Origin: Tubulanus polymorphus
Lineage: Eukaryota; Nemertea; Palaeonemertea; Tubulaniformes; Tubulanidae
Assembly: GCF_964204645.1 (NCBI RefSeq)
Contig: NC_134029.1
Span: 10,346,850 to 10,410,849, forward strand
DNA: 64,000 nucleotides
Reading direction: 5' to 3'
The notes under the pieces were generated by a model that ran no database searches, was not told where the DNA came from, and saw only the letters and a program-made list of their open reading frames with translations. Below, one piece after another: positions 38,074 to 50,416 of the stretch (its first letter is position 1; each line of letters begins with the position of its first letter). The position numbers and the translations under genes are program-made.

Positions 38074-39900
38074 AATAGTTATGGTTAATTTACCGACGAG
38101 AATCCTTAAACTAGTTTAAACAGGTGTAGAAGAGTACTTAAGTTCATGGACAATGTGTTCATGGACATTGTTGCTAAATTTAGATACAGTGAATATCTAT
38201 AGGAATTGATATTTACAATAATTACAATAATAGTGATATATTTTTTTCAAGAGCATACGTTCTCCTGCAATGGTGCGCTGCAGATATTTGTGATTGACTT
38301 GACATTGTAAAATTGAAAGCCGTATTGAAGTTAAGTTAACCACCGTCCTGAGGTCACAATGACGATTCATAATGTGACTTTTAAGTAATATATATTTGAT
38401 ATTTACGGTGGGTTGCATGTTTAAGATACGTTTGTTCTACAACTTGTCATAATTGACCCTTTAGTGCAGAACATGGCACTGTATACGTAGACGAATAAAT
38501 ACATTAAAAGCTCCATGTTAAACTATCATTATGTTTGACTGACATTATAAAGAGTATAGCACCGTATTAAACATTCAAATGGTATAAAGTTTTGCACCTA
38601 CGTATATTGACGCCTCACCGGTGAACTTAAACGCAATCACAAAAAAGAGTGTCACGCGGACAATTTCCAACCAGACGTTTAATTTCTAATCAATTTCCAA
38701 CCGCCTATTCTTCACATTTCAACCAACAATAACTGTAAGTTGAAAAAAATCATTCTGAATAAGTGTGTGTGTGTGTGTGTGATTCTGTGTGATTCGATGT
38801 GCAATACGTTATTACCATTGGCGTTTCAAAATGACTTATACAACATGAATTTTGGCCTTCATTATTTAATTGAATATATTCAGTCGATATAATTCGAATT
38901 CAAAATAGCTTTATTGGTCCTTAATGTTAGGCGCTTTTATTAATTGCATGGATTTCGGATCCGCTGCCCGGTTTTCTTGAATGATCTTGAATAAGAAAAG
39001 TTTTTTTTATGTCCGCTACCCGTCCTAACGAAAAGCGAATATACGATAAAAAGACCAAGATTTCTTACCGTGCGAACTGTTTGTAAATTATGTATCAGTA
39101 TTAAAGGACTTGTAACGCGGGGGAAGTGAAACTAAAATACATGTGCAGCTAGAAATCTCATCAGTGTGTCAATTTTATTCTATTCTTTGTGGATTTATGA
39201 ACTGTCTAGTGAAAGTTCCAGTCCGAAATAGTCCGACACAGAGCAGTTGCGATACATCTCCGTTCAATTTAAGGGTTTTACTTGACTCTGTAGATTAAAA
39301 GAGAGCTGTTATGTAGCCAATATACTTGAGATGAAACTGGAATTCTTAAATGACTGGATTCTCGACGATCAATCTGAAATCCAAGCGATTCATAAATCAA
39401 CTCAATTACTTTGACATCTTAGATTCTTAACTGAAAAATGTCCTATTTTGTGGATTCCTTTGAATTCTGCCTTCAGAAAAAAGGTAAAAAAAGAAGTTTT
39501 TTAAAATTTTTTTTCCCGTACACCCTGTAAAAGTGTACACCACCTCTGAATAAAGAACAAGTTCTTTTTATTTATTTTCCCTTTACCCGACCAAAGATTT
39601 CCTCCCAAAATCCCGAAATCCAAGTAATTAAAAAGCGCCTTATCTTATATTATTCATGTTCGATAATATCAGGAAATATTTGTACTACGTTTCTTCAAGG
39701 CGTCAACAAACTTTCAAGTTTTCGTGGCATAATACTAGGAATAAGGTCGAGTAATGGGTTGTGAAAAACTTAACGAATACTGTCTGACAAGCGTTTCCAC
39801 CATGCGAGTTTCGTTGCTAATTAGTTTATACCTAATTATTACACGTTAGATTCTTGGTTGATACTTTTCTTTCAGTATACAACTCTTAACCTTATAGGTA
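38074..39900. other. No supported feature
   Basis: A short (GT)n run near 38765-38781 is the only repeat noticed; no coding signal was found. Confidence 0.5.
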
Positions 39901-40330
39901 ACGTTTGATTTATCTAAGCTTTCTATTTTGCTATATGTAGACGATACGCGGGTTATTTTAGCCAAATCCCCAGAAAATCTTCAACATGCACTCAATGTTC
40001 TTCAAGAATACTGTACTAGGATGCGTTTACATGAAAATAGAGATTTAAAAAAAACAATGAGAGTGAAGTATCCTTTTGAACGCACACAACCTTTAGAATT
40101 TGAATATTATGGTCTCCCTTTCAGACTGTTTTTATTATATCTAGGTTTGATCATTCAGAGCAATGGAGGCTTCAAACGCACGGTTAAAAATCTAGCAGAT
40201 AAGGGTAGGCGAGCTATATTGGCAATGAAAAAATAAATGTATAATGCAAGTCTTTTAACACCTAGCGTAAAAATTGATGTATCCGATTGATTGGTTAAAT
40301 CCGTCGTATTATATAACTCGAAAATATCAA
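39900..40330 (+). pseudogene. LINE reverse transcriptase fragment
   Basis: ILLYVDDTRVILAKSPENLQ matches the catalytic [YF]xDD region of non-LTR reverse transcriptases. LNVLQEYCTRMRLHEN, YLGLIIQSNGGFK and, after a stop, LVKSVVLYNSKI follow in the order expected of that family. The stop near 40236 and missing flanks show a decayed internal fragment. Confidence 0.75.
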
Positions 40331-40357
40331 TACAATTGAAATACCGGGTGTGCAGTG

Positions 40358-40472
40358 ATAATGATAATTATAGCAATAGCGATAACGATTACGATCACGA
40401 TTTCGGCAATGGCAATGGCAATGGCAATGGCAATGACAATGACAATGACAATGATAATGATAATGATAAGCT
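40358..40472. repeat. (GGCAAT/GACAAT/GATAAT)n repeat
   Basis: This is a hexamer-like array grading from gataac through ggcaat (four perfect units) and gacaat to gataat. It lies directly after the reverse-transcriptase fragment. The ORFs across it (NGNGND and CHCHCH) are artefacts. Confidence 0.9.
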
Positions 40473-40782
40473 TTCTTATTGAGGGCCCCTTTCCATGGTG
40501 ATTCCATACTCAAAGCGCGGTCTATTGATAGTGCTTTTTAAACAAAATGTTTTAGGTCCAGTTCAGAAAGAACTTTCTGGTTTCGACTTGAATTTTTGGG
40601 GAAGACTGTTCTACAGTCGTGGTCCAGCCGAAAAGAAGGCACGATCGCCATATTTTGTACGGGGTGCAGTAAATTTGAAGAACACGATCTGGTACGTCCT
40701 TCAGTGACATGCAGTAAGTTCGCAGTGACATGCAGTAAGTTTAAAGGACCCGATCCATTGATGCTCCGTATACATTACACGG

Positions 40783-41600
40783 GATCTTGAAATCAATCCT
40801 GGCTTTGATAGGGTAGCCGGTGAAGCTGCTTGAGAATTGGAGTAATCCTGTCATATTTACGGTGTCTACAAATTAAACGAGCAGCCACGTTTTGGACACG
40901 CGGAAGTGGCGCTAGAGATTAAGCTGGTAGTCCGTAAAGAATACGGTTGCTTAAGTCAAGACGAGACATGACCAACGCGTGAACTAATCTGTACCGGTCT
41001 TATCCAAGTATTTCCTAAAACGTCCAATTTTGTAAAGACCAGGTTAAGCGGATTTACACATTTCCTTACATGAGTATCCATTAACATTGTATCTAGCCAA
41101 ACGCAATAAACAAGGTGATCAGTTATCTTAAGAAGCAGTCTTCAGCGAAATCCGTACTGACTTGGGTCATACAGATCATTTTGAATCGAGCAACGATCCG
41201 CTCTACTAACTTTGACAGAAAGCATAAGTTTGAAACGGGTCTATAGTTGCTAAACATTTCCTTCTCCAAAGACGATTTTTTTTAAGAAGTGGTTTAACGA
41301 CTGCGTGTTTGAACAGTGCGGGAAATTGTTCACTTTGAATAGAACATATTGATAATCGTAACCAAGAAAGGAACTAGCACATCAAAACAGCTTTTTAGAA
41401 GCGATGTTGGTATTGGATCAAGAGAGCATCCCTTGGGTGGCAGAGCTGAAAAAAGTTCTTTTACTTTGTCCTCGCACGTTGCAACGAATCGGTCGAGCTT
41501 AGGAATGTCACCAGAACATGGTTGAATAATGGAACACAAGTCGTGGAGCTTAGACGTCCTACAGGGATTCCCTGCGGGATGTCTTATGACTAACCACAAA
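40783..41600 (-). pseudogene. CR1/L2-like LINE reverse transcriptase, decayed
   Basis: On the minus strand CSLDPIPTSLLKSCFDVL (from about 41480) is the entry motif of CR1/L2/jockey reverse transcriptases. The later blocks, in other frames, are LLKKN, NYRPVSNL-type remains, LDLSNRILYGLP and PLPRVQNVAARLICRH, ending RITPILKQLHRLP near 40800. Several frameshifts and stops break it, and the YxDD core is deleted. It may be the 3' half of the LINE at 54858-55612, separated by the MITE and BEL-1. Confidence 0.8.
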
Positions 41601-42255
41601 ATAAAAAGTAAAACCTAACTTGAGATGTCTCAGCAGTGAAAAATGGCTCAAAATTATGGTATAAATTATAATTAGAATTTTAGAAAGATTCCCATGAAAT
41701 AACTCAAAAGACTTAACTCGAAAATTAAATTAAATGATTAAATAATTCCAATTCACTGCTGATCACTCAAGTTTACCCCCATACAGCCAACGTAAAGTTT
41801 TGAATTTTTCTAGGAATGTGTCAAATGAAAATGATGGATCACTGAGTCCTGCAAGTATTTCCTTTTCGGTGAAAGGATAGTTCACCGGAACTTCAGTGCA
41901 AACTGCGGTTGCAGACCAGCTCTAAAGCCTAGCCTACATCGACACTGCGATTGGAGACAACTAGTTGCCGGGCAGTCTTCGGCGCATGAGAGCAACTGGC
42001 TGGATAAAATCAGTTGCTCGAATTTGTCGATGTGAGCGAGCTTACGACTGGTTAGCGTCCATCTCCAGTTCTACCCAGTTTCTCATGTTCTACTTTTGAG
42101 CAACTAGTTGTACTCAGTTGCTCTCATATCCGTCGATGTGAGCGCTCCATAATCAACAACACAATGTTGTAACTGACTAAAACAAAGCTATTTGTCACGT
42201 GACTTGTCATGCCCTCAAGAATATTTGCTAAAACACATCTCAGTTGCTGTCGATG

Positions 42256-42771
42256 TGTTAGAAATTAGCTTTAATTTATAATTAGATTAGTAAATGGTTT
42301 TGTCGTATAAGAAATTATTCATTAGAGCTATGGTTTTTGTATTTGTTATGATTTGTAATTTCATACTTTCTTTGTGTTTTTTACACTCTGCAAGTTTTGA
42401 TATGGATTATAGATTTATGAGTTGTGCATTTCTGTGTAGGCGAATGCCTTATATCATGCCTTAACGGCTCAGTAACTTTTGGCTTATATAATGTTTGATC
42501 AGAAATCTGTGTATTCAGTGTCAGCTCTACATGTCGCACAGTGAACATGAAATTGAGTAGCACGTCTTTAAATATGATTATACATGTATCAATTATTTCA
42601 AATGCTATAATTTGTGGTACATGATGTAAAATGAGCATAATTATTGTTGCTGTAATGTTTGTTTGTTTATTCTTTGTAGCAAACCATGAATACATAATAA
42701 ATAATGTGTTTGAAACGTTCGCTGTAGTTAGTCTAGATCGTTGCCAGTCGCCTGTCAGCTAAGGCACGACA
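42256..42771 (+). repeat. BEL-1 5' LTR
   Basis: This LTR is 516 bp and differs from the 3' LTR at few positions, including an 8-bp insertion tgtcagct at 42753-42760 and a small change near 42557. A TATA-like cttatataa sits at about 42482. The small divergence implies a fairly recent insertion. Confidence 0.93.
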
Positions 42772-42814
42772 TAGTTTGAATGTCTACAAATCTGCTGTGT
42801 TGCTATCGCTAGCT

Positions 42815-44269
42815 ATGACGGCAATGGATCCGAAGTCGAGTTCGCTCAAGAAAACATCCTCCAGTCTTGCGGGTTGGTTGTCTCGAGCACTGAATCAGGC
42901 GGATTCCTTAACAGCACAGTCTTCGCAGATTCAGCCGTTGAAGGAACGAATAACAGGCTGTATGAATTCTTTACAGTCGGCACATAATCGTCACGTTTCG
43001 TCACTCGCAGAAGAATCTGACATCATAAAGGCGGAGGAATGGCTTGATACCTACTTTCAGAAAGCCACTCAATGTCTCCTTAGATTAGACGAATTAACTA
43101 AGAGTCCGTCATCATCGAGCATTTTAAGTCCTGAAGCAACGCCATTTGAGCCGCACACCGAGAACGACGATATTTCTCCAGATCAAATGTTTGAATCCGT
43201 GGATGCTTGGATCGACGCTCTTGTCGAGGGTGTAGAAACATCAAGTCAACTATCATCAACTGAGTCACCACCATTAGAGGAAGTCTTTGCGAGACTCGAA
43301 ACCGATCGTGATCTGCCAAAAATCGTACTTCCGGTCTTCGATGGAGCTTCGTTGAATTGGCCAAGATTTATCGAGCAGTTTTTCGTACAAGTCCACTCTA
43401 AATCAACACTGAGAGACATTCGTCGAATGGACTTGCTTCAATCCCATGTGTCAGGTGAGGCTAGAAAACTCATTCAGGGTCTCGGGTTTAGTGCTACAAA
43501 TTATGTTTTGGCTTTAAAAGAGCTTAAGTTTGCATTTGGCAATCGGGTTCATGTGGCACGTGCCTACATTGACTCTATTGCTAAAGGACCTTCTGTTAGT
43601 GAATATGATTCTGTTGGTTTACTTAACTTTTACATCTCCGTTAGAGATTGTGTTATGACTCTTAAGCAAATGAACTATGTATATGAGTTAGGTAGTAGCG
43701 ACTTGTTATTTAAAGCATCACGTCGCATCCCTCAAGAAAAAAGATCAAAGTGGAACGACTATGTCCGTAGAATATCTCGAGTTAGAGAACCAACGTTAAT
43801 CGACTTGCAGCATTGGCTCAAAGACTGCATTGATGCGGACTTTGGTCCATATTCCGTTCCTAGCAAGTACAAACGTAGTGATAGTCAGATAAGTAATTCT
43901 GGAACTTTAGTTCCTCGTGTAAGGCATACAACTCTTAGTACGTCTCAATGTAATAACGGTAACGATAAACAATGCGTTATTTGTTCAGAAAACCATCATC
44001 TATCTAGGTGTAAATATTATATCGATAAATCAATTAATGATAGATATCAGTTGATTAGAAACAATCGTTTATGTCTTAATTGCTTATATCCTGGTCATTT
44101 CCTTAATTCATGTCCATCCAGTGGCGTCTGTAAGGAATTGGGATGCGGAAAGAAACTTCTATTCATCGGCCACGTAATGATAAAAGTACTGTTAATAATG
44201 TTTAAACATCTAGTAACTGTACGGTTGTTAATTCAAGTTGTAATACTCTGCAAGTTTATTTTCAGATAG
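42815..44269 (+). pseudogene. BEL-1 gag
   Basis: The first ATG in the long frame is at 42815 (MTAMDP). The N-terminal third is helical and acidic; the middle carries DLPKIVLPVFDG and WPRFIEQF, typical of BEL gag (DUF1759). Two zinc knuckles follow: CVICSENHHLSRC (Cx2Cx3Hx4C) and CLNCLYPGHFLNSC (a perfect CCHC). The frame is lost near 44150-44265, after which the protease continues in another frame. Confidence 0.9.
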
Positions 44270-44531
44270 TGCCGATTACAGTGCTGGGAAGCAACGGTCG
44301 CCGCGTGTCCACATATGCTCTGCTGGATTCTGCCAGTGATGTCACCTTAATTAACAATGAACTAGCGAATGATCTTGGTTTGCATGGTAAGAGACGCTTG
44401 CTAACGGTTAACACCCTCCATACTAGTACTTCGCATCATTCTCAGTGCGTTTCGTTTTCAATGCGTTCTCAGTCGGACCTCTATAGTGATGTTATTACTG
44501 TCAAAAATGCATGGACAAATTACGGCAACTT
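44262..44531 (+). pseudogene. BEL-1 aspartic protease, interrupted
   Basis: YALLDSASDVTLIN is the retropepsin active-site region (usually DSGS or DTGA; here DSAS), typical of the BEL DUF1758 protease. The reading runs to about 44528 and is cut by the long-TIR insertion. Homologous sequence (RFSDMQHLNGLEI and VLIGADVP) resumes at 46691. Confidence 0.85.
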
Positions 44532-46690
44532 CAATAAGCCTTTTTACAGTTTCCAGGCGCCATTTTTTGGGTACCCGCCGGGTCCGCATTGTTGAATTTT
44601 TTGTCCCTATTTTTCTCCGGTTTAATTTTTTTATTTCGTTCATATCTCTGGATTTGATTAAGATAGAAACAAAGTAGAAATATCGATGAACTCGGCTGAT
44701 AATAAACTTTTTTATGATATCACTCATTTATAAAGTTAATGCAACAATGTGCGCTGGTGAAGTTATAAACATTGATATCGTCTTCCCGATAATTCAACTT
44801 GAATTATTGCTCATCTCATTCAAAAGTTCGTAATTCTTACAAATATTAATCTACATTTTTGAAATTTTCAGGATCAATAGCCATCTATATGTGGTCTTAT
44901 ATACCTTTTACCGTTTTCAATTATCTATATTAGTTTTTAAGTAATTGCGAGTCAAACTTCCAAAACACGTTTTCTAGAGTACCATGTGTGCATATTTATA
45001 TCAAGAAATTTGCCAATTTAACCGGTCCTACATTGTTAAAATCAAAATTTTCAGTAACTATGGAAACAAGGGCACCTAGTTATTTGAAAAAAATGGTAAA
45101 TAGAGATATATTTCTAGTAACACATCACAGGGACAGACTACGGGTTTGGAGGGTCGGTAGTCCGGACCCCTGCTCCTTCCCATTAAGATTACCATCTTTG
45201 TCAAGACAGTGATCGCATAAAACTTACAAATCTAACATTCATCCTCTTGCAAATTAAATTGTTTTGGATGTATTTGTTTCAACCCCGAGGGACACCCTAC
45301 TCACAGCCTTAATCTACGGAAAATGTCCTTATTTTTGGACCTTTCTCCCAATCTTCTAAGATAGTCAAAAAAGTCGAAATAAGTCTTAGTGTCAGGCATT
45401 TAAGTTTCATTGATCTCCCGTCTATATTATATCGTTTCACAGTATATTGCATCAATGAAATATGGCCGTTGGCAGGTGATTCTGGAGCCAGTTGCTCAAA
45501 AGTTAACCATCAGAAATACCATGGTGTAATGGCGAGCGCTCGGTCTTCAGTTAAATACCGGTACCCGATTTACATTTTTGAATTTTCAGCAGCAGCTCCA
45601 CGCAAATGGAGGCAGCCACGGCTGTGTCAAACTTGACGCTTGCAAACCGTTGGATCGGGTTTGCTTTTTTGAGAACGTTCGATGTTCGATTTTTATTACT
45701 GATCGTGACACGAGCTGGAAGGTGTTTCAAATTGAATTTGAATATATTAGGCTTAGTCGATTGTGTTGGAAAGATTGGAACTTTGGAATATATTAGTATA
45801 TATTGAGGAACATAACATTCGTTTACTTTCTGTCAAAATTGATCTCGTGTGTTTGATAGTTGTTTTGAGATTTGGCACGAATTCTAAGTCAGTTTTGATC
45901 ATACAAGGTCTGTATTAGCCCACTTCACGTAAGTAGCCATGCAAATTTGCGACGGCAATTATGCAACGCAGCATTGAGACTGTGGTCCTCATACATGTGC
46001 CACATAATGTCTGACTTTCACATTTGCAATCGTATACCCGAACGTGCAGTTTTGGAATCGAATGAAACACGTTGGACAAAATGATCTGTTGTGAACCTAG
46101 AGAATATATATCTTTAATAACCATTTTTCAAAAACCTAGGTGCCCTTATTTCCATGGTTACTTAATCAATTGATTTTCAACAAAGTAGGAACCGGTGAAA
46201 TTGTGAAATTTCCTGATATAAAGATGCACCCAGGGGACCCGGGAGAACGTGTTTTGGAAGTTTGACTCGCAATTACTTAAAAACAAATAAAGATAATTGA
46301 AAACGGTAAAAAGTATGTAATACCACATATAGATGGCTATTGATCCTGAAAATTTCAAAAATGTAGATTAAAATTTGTAAGAATTACGAACTTTTGAATG
46401 CGATGAGCAATAATTCAAGTTGAATTATCGGGAAAACGATATCAATGCTTATAACCTCACCAGCGCGCATTGTTGCATTAACTTTATGATTGAGTAATAT
46501 AGTAAAAAAACTAATTAGTTATCAGCTGAGTCAATCAATATTTTCACTTTGTTTCTATCTTTATCCAATCCAGAGATATGAACGAAATAAAAATATTAAA
46601 CGGGGAAAAAATAGGGACAAAAAATTCTACAATGCGGACCCGGCGGGTACCCAAAAAAATGGCGCCTGGAAACTGTAAAAAGGCTTATTG
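44532..46690. mobile_element. DNA element with about 590-bp terminal inverted repeats
   Basis: The left end caataagcctttttacagtt is the inverse of the right end aactgtaaaaaggcttattg. Inverted similarity continues, with indels, to about 45125 on the left and 46088 on the right. The central 960 bp is unique and encodes nothing recognisable. A possible TT duplication flanks it. The family is unknown. It sits inside the BEL-1 protease region. Confidence 0.85.
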
Positions 46691-47190
46691 TTCATCTCAA
46701 ATTCTTGAAGCACGTTTTTCTGATATGCAACATTTGAATGGTTTGGAGATTTGTGACGTATCTCCCGATCAGATTAGGGTATTAATAGGAGCGGATGTGC
46801 CAAAGGCTCACCTCCAAATTGACGTAAAAAGAAGGCGCTGCAGGGGAGCCTTTTGCTATAAAGACTTGCCTGGGTTGGTGTCTCTTTGGTCCTTCATATG
46901 TAGAATCTTTAGCTGATGTCCAAGCTCAGGTTAATTGTATAATCGCAGGGGATAAGGATTTAAATAAACAGGTTGAACGTTTTTGGTCCACTGAGTCTTT
47001 TGGTGTAGCCTGTCAAGGTCAGACAGGGTCAATTGAGGATCAAAGGGCCTTGTCTATCTTAGAAAATACTACAAAAATCGTTGAGGGGCACTATGAAGTT
47101 GGGATGCTTTGGAGGGATAAGAGTAGTACGCTTCCTTTTAATAAATCTGTTGCTGAAAGGAGGTTTGGAATTTTGGCTAGTCGCTTGTAA
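46691..47190 (+). pseudogene. BEL-1 protease-RT linker
   Basis: RFSDMQHLNGLEI, VLIGADVPKAH and, after frameshifts, RFWSTESFGVA and DKSSTLPFNKSVAERRF-like blocks are the standard sequence between protease and reverse transcriptase in BEL elements. At least two frame changes lie between 46880 and 47190. Confidence 0.75.
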
Positions 47191-47226
47191 AAAGATCCAA
47201 ACATGTAAAAAGGGTATTCTGATACA

Positions 47227-48087
47227 TTGAACGGTTACATCGCCGATGGTTATGCACGCAAGTTAACGTCTGAGGAAGCTTCAGTCGTTAGTCCCAGAAC
47301 ATGGTTCATACCACATCATTGCGTGTTGAATGCAAACAAGCCTGGTAAATTCAGAGTCGTATTCGACGCGGCTTCAAAATATGAAGGAATTTCATTAAAT
47401 GACAAACTTGTGACTGGGCCAGATTTGTTAAACAGCTTGTTTGGTATTCTTCAACGTTTTAGGCTTTATGAGGTGGCATTAGTTGCCGACATAAAGGCGA
47501 TGTTCCACCAAGTGAGAGTGTCTGAGGCAGATTCTGATTTTTTACGGTTTATTTGGAAGGAGGATGTCTATAAACCCGGATTACCTGAAGTATATAAAAT
47601 GAATGTACATATATTTGGTGCCAAGGATTCCCCTAGTTGTGCCAATTATGCGTTGAAGCGATCAGCAACCGACAATTCGGCGTCATATAGTAAAGTCGCT
47701 GTAGATACAGTTGTCAGGGACTGTTATGTAGATGATTTAATCAAATCCATTGAAACTGAAGCATTCGCAATTAATTTGTCAGGGGAAGTTAGTGAAATTG
47801 TCGGTAAAGGCGGGTTTCATTTAACCAAATTCATGTCTTCAAGTAAAAACGTTTTGGCGCATATACCTGATATCGATCGTAATGATCCCACGTTAGATTT
47901 AGAGTTCAATGAACTGCCAGTCGAGAGGGTCTTGGGTATTAAGTGGAATCCTGAAAATGACGTTTTTCTGTTTAGGCCTGACATTAAGGAAATTTCTCCT
48001 ACTAAACGCAGTGTTCTTAGTACTGTTTTTCAATTTTTGATCCCTGTGGATATCTCGCTCCATTTACGTTTAAAGCGAAATGTTTAA
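47227..48087 (+). pseudogene. BEL-1 reverse transcriptase
   Basis: WFIPHHCVLNANKPGKFRVV, FDAASKYEGISLND, ALVADIKAMFHQVRV and the catalytic CYVDDLIKS follow the order of BEL/Pao reverse transcriptase. VLGIKWN marks the thumb. A frameshift near 48030 separates it from the RNase H part. Confidence 0.93.
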
Positions 48088-49015
48088 TACAGGATTTATG
48101 GAGGTGCAATTTAGACTGGGATGATGAATTGACCGATAATTTGCTTGTTAGATGGCGCGCGTGGCAAGATGAGTTACCTTTTCTTGCAAATGTTAGTATC
48201 CCTCGCCACCACTTAGGTTTCTCTTCTAACGCAAAACATATTGAGTTACATCTGTTCTCGGATGCTTCAGAACGTGGCTTTGGTTCTGTTGCGTACCTGC
48301 GTTATACTTTTGATAATTCTATTCATTGTTCAATAGCTGCATCGAAAACTCATTTAGCTCCAATTAAACAGAGATTAACGGCGCCAAAATTGGAACTACA
48401 AGGTGCAGTTATGTCCGCACGTTTATCAGAGACGTTAAAGGCTGAATTAGGAATTTCATTTGATAAACTATTTCTTTGGTCTGATTCAGCCACTGTATTG
48501 AGGTACATAAGCAACGAATCGAAGCGATTCAAGATGTTTGTAGCTAATAGAGTTACGGAGATTCGTGAATCTACAAATCCTAATGGAAATATGTCCCTAG
48601 TAATTTAAACCCAGCAGATGACTGTACTCGTGGTCTTCCAGCTGGAAGTTTAACTATTGAACAAAGATGGTTACGAGGGCCAGAGTTTCTTTTTCAGACG
48701 CCTGAAAAATGGCCGGATCAGCCGGTCTTAGGTTCCGTTAGTGAAAACGATGATAACGTTCAAAGGTTCAAATATGTGAACAACACTGCTGTTTACGACA
48801 GTTCATTACTTCTTAGTTTAGACCTTGAGGGTCTAATTACACCTCAAGATATTTCATCATTGATGTTGCTAAAACGCAAAACTGCATGGATTTTGCGAGC
48901 AGTAAGAAATTTTGCTGCTAAAATTCCCAGGCTGGGTATGACAGCTATAAAATCCAAATATCTTTTACCAGAGGAATTAAATGATGCAGAGATGTGTTTA
49001 ATTGTAAATGCGTAA
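48088..49015 (+). pseudogene. BEL-1 RNase H / Pao (peptidase A17) region
   Basis: ELHLFSDASERGFGSVAYLR contains the first RNase H aspartate. APKLELQGAVMSARL provides the glutamate and LFLWSDSATVLRYI the second aspartate. A frameshift near 48600 splits the following NPADDCTRGLPAG-type block and the linker ORF 48776-49015. Confidence 0.88.
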
Positions 49016-49878
49016 CGGGAATCGTACCCGAGCGAGTATAATTCGCTGCATCAAGGCATAGTAGCTAATAAGAGTAGGTTACGTTGTCTCGATCCATTCA
49101 TAGATGGTCCCTGTATAAGAGTCGGGGGTAGGATACGTAACGCACCCTATATTCCAAATGAAGCAAAGCATCAATTGTTACTCCCATTTGGTCACCATAT
49201 TACGAATCTAATCGTGAAACGTGAACATTTATTGTCATTGCATTCTGGGCCTGAACATGTCATAGCGTCTGTACGACAAAAGTATTGGCCTATCAAGGCT
49301 CGAATTGTGGCGAAATCAGTCATTCGCAAATGTTTTACTTGTTGGCGACGAACGGCAATGCCTAAGATACCTTTTATGTCTGATTTACCGGACTTTCGTT
49401 TAACTGCGTATTCTCGCCCATTTGAATATACAGGAGTTGATTACCTTGGACCTCTGTTGGTAAAAAGAGGTCGTTCTGTTATTAAACGATGGGTTTGTCT
49501 ATTCACTTGCCTTGTGACTCGGTCAGTTCACCTTGAATTAGCAGATTCCCTCGAAACCGATAGTTTCATGTTGGTTCTACGTAGTTTTATTAGTAGACGT
49601 GGTACGCCTAGGGAGTTGTATAGTGACAATGGAACCAATTTCATTGGTGCTGAACGGGAATTAAAGTCTTGTCTTTCAGAATGGAATCAGTCATTCCTAT
49701 CAAATTTTTTAGTAGAAAAAGGCACGAAGTGGATTTTCATGCCGCCCAACGCGCCTCACTTCGGTGGCGTATGGGAACGTTTAGTAAGGTCGGTTAAGAG
49801 AGCTTTGAAGTCAGTACGTGGGGAGCAATGTGTCTGTGAAACTGTATTACGTACTACCCTTATAGAGGTGGAGGGTGC
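49016..49878 (+). pseudogene. BEL-1 integrase, N-terminal and core part
   Basis: The H2C2 zinc domain (LLSLHSGPEHV and VIRKCFTCWR) is followed by the integrase core. Catalytic residues are visible: D in YTGVDYLGP, D in LYSDNGTNFIG and E in VWERLVRSVK. At 49878 BEL-2 interrupts the frame, and the last track residues (AVGD) come from BEL-2's LTR. Confidence 0.93.
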
Positions 49879-50416
49879 TGTCGGAGACTGATCGACAAAA
49901 GGACTAACAACGGACAACGCTTTAACGTCAAACAGTTTAATGACCGGCAGAGCGGTAGCGAAAAACGATAACGAGTTAACTACAAAAAATAGAATAACAG
50001 CTAAATACATATTCAATAAATAAGAATTTCAGAATTTCAGGCAAAATTTGAAGTAATACATTGCATACAACTTACAGCTCTTTATCCGGTAAAATTCACA
50101 TGGTCTAAACTCAAATGGCAAATGCCCAGAAAACTAAATGTTATGCGATTATATAGAGAGGTAACTACAATAGGGACAATACCCATACACAGAAACAGTT
50201 ACAAACCGGAAATCTGGAATAAAAGAAGCCAGGAATACGTTGTGCATGAAGCGCGAACCTGAAACTTGACCATAGTATGAGTTAGTACATAACATTAGAC
50301 AACATCCCCCGCCCTTAACGTCTGATAGTTAAAAAAGAAAACCAAAAAACAAATCAAACAAAAAAAAACATGCAAGTCAATCCTGAAAGTTGAAGACATT
50401 GTATAAATTCTATAAG

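Noticed and set aside
40295-40513. His-Cys repeat ORF (YHCHCHCHC)
   Set aside because: It is the reverse reading of the GGCAAT/GACAAT repeat.
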